Assembly (NCBI GenBank): GCA_003194495.1
Contig: PQXE01000024.1
Location: 1 to 49,614 of the forward strand
From: Deltaproteobacteria bacterium
GTDB taxonomy: Bacteria > Desulfobacterota > Dissulfuribacteria > Dissulfuribacterales > UBA3076
Direction: 5' to 3'
Length of the DNA stretch: 49,614 bases
Shown: positions 1-6,084 of the stretch, piece by piece
Numbering within the stretch: the first letter of the stretch is position 1
How the letters are laid out: each line of letters starts with the position of its first letter
Translations under genes and position numbers: made by a program
The notes under the pieces: model-generated
What the model was told of the DNA's origin: nothing
Database searches by the model: none
The model's input: only the letters and a program-made list of their open reading frames with translations

Positions 1-505
1 GCTCCTCCTTAACAGGTTCGGCCTTCTTCACAGGCTTTTCCCGGGCCTCAATTTTAGTGGAGTCCCTGGAGATATGGCCTACCAACTGATCTCCATAGGT
101 CTCTTTTATCAGTGCCGCATGGACTTTTTGCGGCAATTCGCCTTCAGCGAATTCAGCAAAGGCCCGTGAGAAAGTAGACTCACTTGGCACCTGAGATTTT
201 TTTCCCCAGCCGCAGATCCGCCGGAGTTTAATGTCACACTCCAATCGGTCCAGCAATGCTCTCGTGGTAGGCAAGTTGTAGACCATTTTTGCCACAAACG
301 CCCGAGCAATAGCAATACGATCTTCAAGAGGCCGTCCTGGAAAACCGACGCAATTTTGGATAAAGGCCTCTATACGAATAATTTCCAGGGCAGTTACGAG
401 TTGTAATTGCTTATTAGTCAGCTCGCCAATTTTCTCTTCCATCCAGGGGAAAAGAGAGTCTTGAATCCTGAACCAATAGCCGGACAGGTTATCAAACAGG
501 CTCAT
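1..505 (-). CDS. transposase, N-terminal part (runs off left edge)
   Basis: This reading frame opens at an ATG at 503-505, has a strong Shine-Dalgarno stretch (AGGAGGGGG) just upstream, and stays open to the window edge, giving 168 residues of an incomplete protein. It begins MSLFDNLSGYWFRIQD and continues with a helical region ending in SRDSTKIEAREK. The pattern of an N-terminal 'transposase domain' (DUF772-like: FP-GRP-EDR, RALLDRLECD, VPSESTFSRAFAEF) followed by a first catalytic aspartate in a SRDSTKIEAR context is typical of IS5/IS1182-type DDE transposases. The remaining catalytic D and E would lie outside the window, so activity cannot be judged. Family assignment is from memory of such proteins, not from a search. 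Confidence 0.72.
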   Translation of the reverse strand, partial: MSLFDNLSGYWFRIQDSLFPWMEEKIGELTNKQLQLVTALEIIRIEAFIQNCVGFPGRPLEDRIAIARAFVAKMVYNLPTTRALLDRLECDIKLRRICGWGKKSQVPSESTFSRAFAEFAEGELPQKVHAALIKETYGDQLVGHISRDSTKIEAREKPVKKAEPVKEE

Positions 506-770
506 TTCTACCCCCTCCTTTTTTTGATCTTTACTAATTAGTAATGAATCTATATAATATAGATAACGAAGTATTACAACATTTTTCGTAGTTTATTTGA
601 AGTCAAAAAATTATTCATTGACACTTCCATAAAATACAATTTGATGGTATCATTTTAAAAATTTATTCTATTTTTTTTGCTTTCTCAAAAGCCAAAAAAA
701 CATTCTATTCTCTGAGTTTTGCAAGAGGCTCTAAAGATATAATAAAGGGGTCATAAAGGGGTCTAAAGGG
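506..770. other. AT-rich gap with a short tandem repeat at the IS border
   Basis: No gene is visible between the partial transposase and the IS element. The stretch is strongly AT-rich. Its right end (742-770) is a tandem array of ATAAAGGGGTC, two full copies plus a partial copy TAAAGGG, abutting the left inverted repeat of the IS. A weak inverted repeat (GAAGTCAA ... TTGACACTTCC, about 599-627) may be part of the left transposon's terminal region. I could not identify the terminal repeat of that left element because its other end is outside the window. Confidence 0.5.
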
Positions 771-828
771 CATAGCCGTCAGGCTAAGAGGTCGGCAAGA
801 TTCCGCGTAATCAATATATCTTAACATA

Positions 829-2190
829 TTAGATAGTTATGAAGGATAGCAACAATTCCATTGATGTGGGTTTGTCCTTCCTTTTCTCCAGTAAATGATT
901 TGTTTTACTAAGATCATAAAACTTCTTCATGAAGTGTGCTACTGATAACTCCCTTGTTAAAAATACTTCCCGTAATTTACCTATGTTTGTTCGTAGCAAA
1001 GTCTTTGATGCTTTAAAAAAGCTTAAGGCTTTGCCTTCTTTAATAAACAATTGCTTCGCAATGCTCCACATGACTTTCCAACCCAATACAATGATAATTA
1101 GCTTAGAAATTATATAGCACTCCAATCGATGCTTTTTTACCCTTTTCACCTTCTCAATAGCAGATATGGATTTCCATATTTTAAAAATTAGTTCAATTTG
1201 CCACCGTAATCTGTATAGTTGCCATATATGATCCATTGGTATTTGTTCTTCACTTGTATTGGTAATAAAAAGATTTAAAAAGGCACGGGCTTTGTATTCT
1301 TTGCTTAGATTTCCATTACCGCCTTTCTTCTTATTGTTCTGTACGGCGTTTCGTAGCCTTTTCGCAACTTCCTCTTCCGGCAATAAATATATAATTAACC
1401 GCACTTGAAATTTTTCTTTACAACCTAAATAAACTTCTCTCTGAATGCTGCTGAGATTATACTTTCTCATATAGGCAGTTATTTTTATAAAATCTATCTT
1501 CTTATATTTATCTTCTTCCTTTTCATAAATATATGCATTTGGATTTGCCCTGCAAAGAAAAAAAGCGAGGTTTTTTACTATCAGTTGTAATACTTCAAGA
1601 CTCATATACGCTAAATCGCGTATTATGAGATCTCTTTGTTTGGTCAATTCCATGGTTGCAACGGAGTCTTTAGCATCTTGATCATTGAAGGCATTTAATG
1701 ATAAATCATTAATGTCACCGCTCAAGATGTCATATTCAAATTGTATTCTTACTGATGCTTTGGAACCACTGCCACCACTGCCAGGATAATATTCCGCTAA
1801 TGATTTATCAATTTGAAAACAAGTAGAATCCTTTATCAGAATCCGGTTAAATTCTTTACAATTCTCAAATAGGGAGCGTTCAATATTAAGCTGTTTTTTT
1901 ATTAATTGTTCTAAAGCATCTTTTAGGAAAAGCAGCGCATTTTCATTAAACCTTTCGTGCAGACTTTGCTTTGTAATGTCAATTTCATGCCTATCTTTTA
2001 GTATTACCGATAGGTCATTCAAGCTTTGATCTTTCAAATTTTCACTATTGAAGACAAGCAAATCTAAAAACAAGCTACCATTAAGCTTACCTTCACGACG
2101 AATAAATCCTGACTCAATAGCCAATTGATTCAGCTCTTCTTCAGTAAAAAATGGATCTATGGCTACATCTAAATTATCTACCAGGTCCAC
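829..2190 (-). CDS. IS4-family DDE transposase
   Basis: A 453-residue transposase that would catalyse cut-and-paste movement of the surrounding IS. The DDE residues can be placed: D121 (ILIKDSTCFQID), D192 (IIRDLAYMSLE) and E333 inside the IS4 signature Y-x2-R-W-x-I-E-x6-K (YRLRWQIELIFKIWK, about 326-340). Length and motif spacing fit intact IS4-group enzymes, with a beta-strand-rich insertion between the second D and the E. The start is a GTG with only a weak, distant AGGA upstream, so low expression is likely. No internal stop or frameshift is seen, so the element may still be active. Codon use is AT-rich compared with the pilus genes to its right. Confidence 0.88.
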   Translation of the reverse strand: MDLVDNLDVAIDPFFTEEELNQLAIESGFIRREGKLNGSLFLDLLVFNSENLKDQSLNDLSVILKDRHEIDITKQSLHERFNENALLFLKDALEQLIKKQLNIERSLFENCKEFNRILIKDSTCFQIDKSLAEYYPGSGGSGSKASVRIQFEYDILSGDINDLSLNAFNDQDAKDSVATMELTKQRDLIIRDLAYMSLEVLQLIVKNLAFFLCRANPNAYIYEKEEDKYKKIDFIKITAYMRKYNLSSIQREVYLGCKEKFQVRLIIYLLPEEEVAKRLRNAVQNNKKKGGNGNLSKEYKARAFLNLFITNTSEEQIPMDHIWQLYRLRWQIELIFKIWKSISAIEKVKRVKKHRLECYIISKLIIIVLGWKVMWSIAKQLFIKEGKALSFFKASKTLLRTNIGKLREVFLTRELSVAHFMKKFYDLSKTNHLLEKRKDKPTSMELLLSFITI

Positions 2191-2340
2191 TAAATTATTG
2201 CTTGTAATTTTCCTAATAATGTAGTAAGTATAACTACTATAGATTATGAAGAAGTTGAGCCGATTGCTTCTTCGGATTGTCAGGAAAATTTCTAAGATCG
2301 GCGCTTCATCCTATAAAGGAGCTATTATTATGAAGCTTTA

Positions 2341-2370
2341 GCCAGGAACCCCGGCTAAGGGGCTCCTGGC
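2341..2370. terminator. strong hairpin inside the IS, upstream of the transposase
   Basis: GCCAGGAACCCC and GGGGCTCCTGGC form a 12-bp stem around GGCTAA, with one A-C mismatch on the plus strand that becomes a G-U wobble in minus-strand RNA. It lies between the right inverted repeat and the transposase start. Several insertion sequences carry such hairpins to block transposase expression from outside promoters; that role is inferred here. Confidence 0.5.
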
Positions 2371-2447
2371 CTTGTTGTATCTTGTTGATATTCCAATATA
2401 TTTTTTCTTGCCTACGTCTTAGCCTGACGGCTATGGGGTGGGGTGGT

Positions 2448-2825
2448 GTGAAGAAGAGAAATTTAATTGTGATGTGGGCAGCAGCAATCCTGTTTTTCGT
2501 GCACTATGGATTCCATGCCTGGGGAAGAGACCCCTTTGAATTGCCTCCTGGTGTGGGATTTAAGACAACTGAAGAAGAGGAATCGCCGAAGGCTATAAAA
2601 CCCCGGATCAAAAAGGTCACTGCTATCCTGATCACTGATTCTCGAAAGGTGGCATCTGTTAACCACAAGGTAGTGACTATAGGAGATTTGATAGATGGAG
2701 AAAAGGTGTTGGAAATCAAACCCGATAGAGTGGTTTTAGAAAACGGCGACCGAAGACATGAAATTATGCTTGAGGAAGGCCTTATTCAATGGACAAAAAG
2801 TGAAGGAGATGGACATGAAAAATAG
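2448..2825 (+). CDS. PilP/MshK-like pilus assembly protein
   Basis: A short exported protein of about 125 residues. It starts with a basic, hydrophobic signal segment (VKKRNLIVMWAAAILFFVH), has a Pro/acidic linker, and ends in a compact beta domain (AILITDSRKVASVN ... VTIGDLIDGEKVLEI ... VVLENGDRRHEI). This is the arrangement of PilP, MshK and GspC-type periplasmic proteins that link the inner-membrane platform to the secretin. I place the start at GTG 2448; the in-frame ATG at 2433 and the TTG at 2382 lie within the terminal repeat of the upstream IS and are probably not native. The last 11 bp overlap the secretin gene, indicating translational coupling. Upstream operon members (pilM/N/O-type) are absent, apparently displaced by the IS. 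Confidence 0.65.
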   Translation: MKKRNLIVMWAAAILFFVHYGFHAWGRDPFELPPGVGFKTTEEEESPKAIKPRIKKVTAILITDSRKVASVNHKVVTIGDLIDGEKVLEIKPDRVVLENGDRRHEIMLEEGLIQWTKSEGDGHEK

Positions 2826-4179
2826 GGGCCTTATATTTTTCGTATTTTTTATGGCCATTGTATGTGCAGCTCCTGAAACAAGTGCGGAGAAGGTCTCTAT
2901 AACTCCCGGCCTGCAATCTACCTCAATTAAGGAAAAACTCTACACCCTGTCCTTTAGAAAGGCGGATATCCAGGAAATACTGACGGTATTATCCAGGAAA
3001 ACCGAATTGAACATCATCGTCGATCCTGATGTCAAGGGAGATGTCACTGTAGATTTAAAAGGAGTTACTTTAACCAAGGCCCTGGATTGCCTTCTTACCC
3101 CATTGGGGCTGGAGTATAAAAGAGAAGCCAATTTCATCTGGGTATCACCTGTTAAGATGCAGACCAGGAGGTTTACCCTGAATTATCTGATCACTAAACG
3201 TGTTGGAAGTGGTGCAGTATCCGCTAGTACCGGCGAAGGCGGAAGAGGGGACGGTGAAGACCCTGTGGGCATGGAAGCTGCCATCAGAGTGGAGGCATCC
3301 GATACTGCAGATCTCTGGAAAGAGATAGATGAGGGTTTAAAGAGTATTTCTTCGAAACAGGGCAGGTTAGTCATCAATAAGATGTCATGTTCCATCGTAG
3401 CTACTGACTTTCCTCAAAACCTGGCCAGGATGTCCGAATTTTTGAAGACTGTTGAAGACTCAGCGCAAAGACAGGTAATGATTAAGGCCAATATAATAGA
3501 AGTGGTCCTTTCTGATGAATATCAGATGGGCATTGACTGGTCTGCAGTCTTCAATCATGACGGTCTTAAGGGAACCATCACTCAGACGCTTAGAGCAGAT
3601 ACTGAAGTCTTCAAGATAAAGCTCCTTGATGGCGACTTCTCTTTACTTCTGGATGCTATGTCAGAGCAAGGAAAGACAGTTGTGTTGTCCAGTCCGAAGA
3701 TTTCTACCTTAAATAACCAGCCGGCTGTTATAAAAGTGGCCACGGAAGATGTCTATTGGGATAGAAACATTGTTGACAGCACGGCGGGAGGGAACCCCTG
3801 GGCTGTCAGCAGTCCACGCTGGATCACCGTAGGCATTCTTTTAAAGGTTACTCCACAAATAGGTTCTGACGGCTTAATTATTATGGATATTCACCCCAAT
3901 GTCACGAACAAGGTGGGGGAATCGGAATCACCTGAAGGAGATAAAGCCCCAATCCTGAATGTGAGGGAGACCAGTACGGTGGTCAGGGTAAGAGACGGCC
4001 AGACCATCATTATTGCCGGGCTTTTAAATGAAAGGAAAAAAGATGAAGTAACCAGCGTTCCTTTTTTAGGAAAGGTTCCTTTTTTAAGCTTTTTTTTTAG
4101 CAAGACTGAGCAAAAGAATGAAAAGACCGAGCTAATAATCATGCTTACCCCTAAAGTTGTGGTGAAAAATGAGATATGA
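2815..4179 (+). CDS. type II/IV secretin (GspD/PilQ/MshL family)
   Basis: The 454-residue protein would form the outer-membrane ring through which a pilus or pseudopilus passes. I choose ATG 2815, six bases after AAGGAG; this gives a clear signal peptide ending near ETSA-EKV. An STN/N0-type domain follows (about residues 42-111, with ADIQEILTVLSRKTELNIIVDP and DVTVDLKGVTLTKAL), then a short Gly-rich linker, and the secretin core from about residue 220. Core hallmarks are MIKANIIEVVLSDEYQMGIDW, VVLSSPKISTLNNQPAVIKV, and the VPFLGKVPFLSFFFS segment near the C-terminus. It is short and has a single N1-like segment, which suits MshL/PilQ-like secretins better than a full GspD. It precedes an ATPase gene by 92 bp. 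Confidence 0.9.
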   Translation: MKNRGLIFFVFFMAIVCAAPETSAEKVSITPGLQSTSIKEKLYTLSFRKADIQEILTVLSRKTELNIIVDPDVKGDVTVDLKGVTLTKALDCLLTPLGLEYKREANFIWVSPVKMQTRRFTLNYLITKRVGSGAVSASTGEGGRGDGEDPVGMEAAIRVEASDTADLWKEIDEGLKSISSKQGRLVINKMSCSIVATDFPQNLARMSEFLKTVEDSAQRQVMIKANIIEVVLSDEYQMGIDWSAVFNHDGLKGTITQTLRADTEVFKIKLLDGDFSLLLDAMSEQGKTVVLSSPKISTLNNQPAVIKVATEDVYWDRNIVDSTAGGNPWAVSSPRWITVGILLKVTPQIGSDGLIIMDIHPNVTNKVGESESPEGDKAPILNVRETSTVVRVRDGQTIIIAGLLNERKKDEVTSVPFLGKVPFLSFFFSKTEQKNEKTELIIMLTPKVVVKNEI

Positions 4180-4271
4180 TTTCGCCTATGAGCTATACTT
4201 TACTGAACCCTGAACCCAATGACCAATGACCAAAACAAACCCCTAAACCTGCGAACGCCAACGATAATAAT

Positions 4272-5909
4272 ATGTCTGCCACTTATGTCGATTTGGATAG
4301 TTACCTGATAGACGAGAAGGTTATAGAACTGGTCCCTAAAAGTCTGGCCCAGCGATATCAACTGATACCCCTATTTAAGATTGATAACATCTTAACCGTG
4401 GCAATAGCCGATCCCCACAATATTCCCGCATTGGACGAGGTGGGACTCAAGACTGGATGTGAAGTAGAACCTCTTGTTCTCGGCGGCTACGCCGCCGAGA
4501 ATCGCGGCGCTGACTCCGTCCAGCACCTTGTTCTGTCGCCTTGCGCCAGAACAAGGCACTGGACCCGACTGCGCTTCTCGGAGCCTCAGGGTGCAAGCAC
4601 CCTGAGGCTCCTGCGATGCTCGCGGGTCAGCGCCGCGATTAGCACCGACATTCAGATCAAGACTGCCATCCACCGATATTATGGGGTCAGGGATTCTATA
4701 AAAGAGATCGTAAGTGGGCTTGCTGAAGAAGGTCCTGAGCCTTCAGGAGCGGAGGAGGCCCCTGCGATCAGATTGCTGAATTTGATCATGACACAGGCTG
4801 TTCAGGACGGTGCCAGCGACATACACATCGAGCCTGATCGAAACACCTTACGCGTCCGTTACCGGATTGATGGTGTTCTTCATGAAGTTAATTCCCTTCC
4901 CAGGCATCTCCAGGCCTCCATCATCTCTCGGGTAAAAATTATGGGAGACTTGGACATCGCTGAAAGCAGAATCCCTCAGGATGGACGTTCTCAAATAAAA
5001 GTGGAGGGCAAAGAGATTGAACTACGTATTTCAACCCTTCCCACAATTTACGGGGAAAACGTAGTCATTCGGATTCTCGATCAAAGCATCGCCCTGATGG
5101 GATTAGAAGATTTGGGGTTTTCCAAAGATATAATAAGGCATTATGAGATTCTTATTAAGAGACCACACGGCATTATCCTGGTTACCGGACCCACGGGCAG
5201 CGGGAAGACCACTACTCTCTATGCCTCTTTAAATAGCATTAATAGTCTGGAAAAGAATATCATCACCATTGAAGACCCGGTGGAATATCGGCTCAACTTC
5301 ATCCGCCAAACACAGATTAACCCTAAGGCAGGGGTGACTTTTGCCTCTGCCACAAGAGCGGTCCTCCGCCAGGACCCTGATGTTATTATGGTGGGAGAAA
5401 TAAGGGATTTAGAAACTGCGGAGACTGCTATACAGGCTGCCTTAACCGGACACCTGGTTTTTTCCACCCTGCATACCAACGATGCTGCAGGGGCCTTAAC
5501 TCGGCTGATGGATTTAGGGATAGAGCCATATTTGATTTCTTCTTGTGTTGTGGGATCATTAGCCCAACGTATGGTGCGCACCATTTGTCCCAAGTGTAAG
5601 GAACATTACCAACCAGAAGAAAAGGCGGTTAAGGACTTAGGCATAGCAATGGCAAAAGACCTTGTCTTTTATCGTGGGAAGGGATGTAAGAATTGTTGGC
5701 AGACAGGATATAAAGGGAGGACTGCCCTATTTGAGCTTCTGGTGGTAAACGACACCATACAGGATCTAATTATGCAAAGAGCGCCATCCGGAATGATCAC
5801 AAAGCAGGCCGGAGAGAACCATGGCATGCAAACTCTTCGAGAAGACGGTGTAGACAAAGTCCTAAAAGGAATCACCACCATCGATGAGGTAAATAAGGTA
5901 GGCCTATAA
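4272..5909 (+). CDS. GspE/MshE-type assembly ATPase with in-frame inserted segment
   Basis: A hexameric secretion/pilus assembly ATPase of 545 residues. It has a short N-terminal GspE_N/MshEN-like domain, Walker A GPTGSGKT (306-313), an Asp box and Walker B (QDPDVIMVGEIRD, about 368-379), a His box (TGHLVFSTLHTND) and a zinc-binding tetracysteine (C439, C442, C472, C475). These are diagnostic. Residues about 69-123 do not resemble the family: LDEVGLKTGCEVEP should run almost directly into STDIQIKTAIHRYYG, but about 50 low-complexity, Arg/Ser-rich residues intervene, encoded by a palindromic element (see 4477-4640). The frame is preserved. The gene follows the secretin after a 92-bp gap and converges on a second ATPase gene. 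Whether the enzyme tolerates the insertion is unknown. Confidence 0.93.
   Translation: MSATYVDLDSYLIDEKVIELVPKSLAQRYQLIPLFKIDNILTVAIADPHNIPALDEVGLKTGCEVEPLVLGGYAAENRGADSVQHLVLSPCARTRHWTRLRFSEPQGASTLRLLRCSRVSAAISTDIQIKTAIHRYYGVRDSIKEIVSGLAEEGPEPSGAEEAPAIRLLNLIMTQAVQDGASDIHIEPDRNTLRVRYRIDGVLHEVNSLPRHLQASIISRVKIMGDLDIAESRIPQDGRSQIKVEGKEIELRISTLPTIYGENVVIRILDQSIALMGLEDLGFSKDIIRHYEILIKRPHGIILVTGPTGSGKTTTLYASLNSINSLEKNIITIEDPVEYRLNFIRQTQINPKAGVTFASATRAVLRQDPDVIMVGEIRDLETAETAIQAALTGHLVFSTLHTNDAAGALTRLMDLGIEPYLISSCVVGSLAQRMVRTICPKCKEHYQPEEKAVKDLGIAMAKDLVFYRGKGCKNCWQTGYKGRTALFELLVVNDTIQDLIMQRAPSGMITKQAGENHGMQTLREDGVDKVLKGITTIDEVNKVGL
4477..4640. repeat. cloverleaf palindromic element inserted in frame in the ATPase gene
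   Basis: An outer 15-bp perfect inverted repeat (AATCGCGGCGCTGAC at 4500-4514, its complement at 4626-4640) encloses two further hairpins: 4518-4564 (GTCCAG-CA-CCTTGTTCTG with its mirror, 18-position arms with one CA/CA internal loop) and 4580-4611 (GGAGCCTCAGGGTGC with a perfect mirror). A fourth hairpin, 4477-4501 (TTCTCGGCGGC-TAC-GCCGCCGAGAA), abuts the left side. The unit 4500-4640 is 141 bp, exactly 47 codons, and begins on a codon boundary (codon 77). It is much more GC-rich than the surrounding gene. Nothing like it occurs elsewhere in the window. Confidence 0.85.
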
Positions 5910-5910
5910 A

Positions 5911-6083
5911 GAACCGTTCAGGGTTCTGGGTTCAAAGGTTCAGGGTTTACCGAAAATCTGAGCTGTTGTTTCGTGAGTTCTTCCTGCTCACTCGCCAAGC
6001 TTGCGAGGCAGGCGGGAATGGAAAAGGCATGAGAATAGAATAATTTGAGGTAACCCTGAACCTTTGAACCCTTGAACGGTTAC
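5911..6083. repeat. family-2 palindromic element between convergent ATPase genes
   Basis: Long imperfect inverted arms: the left arm reads AACCGTTCAGGGTTC ... GGTTCAGGGTTTACC, and the right arm (6048-6083) is its near mirror, ending GAACGGTTAC. The interior contains GAATGGAAAAGGCATGAGAA, which recurs in the copies at 11619 and 46311. The arms occupy almost the whole gap between two convergent genes, so the element may act as a bidirectional terminator; this is inferred from position and symmetry. Confidence 0.7.
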
Positions 6084-6084
6084 C

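Larger units (their letters stand above)
771..2435 (-). mobile_element. complete IS4-type insertion sequence, 1665 bp
   Basis: The element is bounded by 30-bp terminal inverted repeats that match at 28 of 30 positions: 771-800 reads CATAGCCGTCAGGCTAAGAG and the reverse complement of 2406-2435 starts CATAGCCGTCAGGCTAAGAC. It encloses one DDE transposase gene on the minus strand. Flanking bases share only GGG on both sides, so a longer target duplication is not evident; it may have decayed or the true ends may be shifted. The right end lies directly upstream of the PilP-like gene and even contributes an in-frame ATG (2433-2435) to it. The element is visibly more AT-rich than its right-hand neighbours. 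Confidence 0.85.

Noticed and set aside
109..327. 72-codon minus-strand frame at the left edge
   Set aside because: It is in a different frame from the transposase, whose frame is open from 505 to the edge with a strong ribosome site and recognisable protein sequence.
771..2435. Target-site duplication for the IS element
   Set aside because: Only GGG is shared by the two flanks; it could be chance given the G-rich flanking sequence.
2382..2447. TTG 2382 or ATG 2433 as the start of the PilP-like protein
   Set aside because: Both lie inside the terminal inverted repeat of the IS, so they are not native; GTG 2448 begins directly at the signal peptide.
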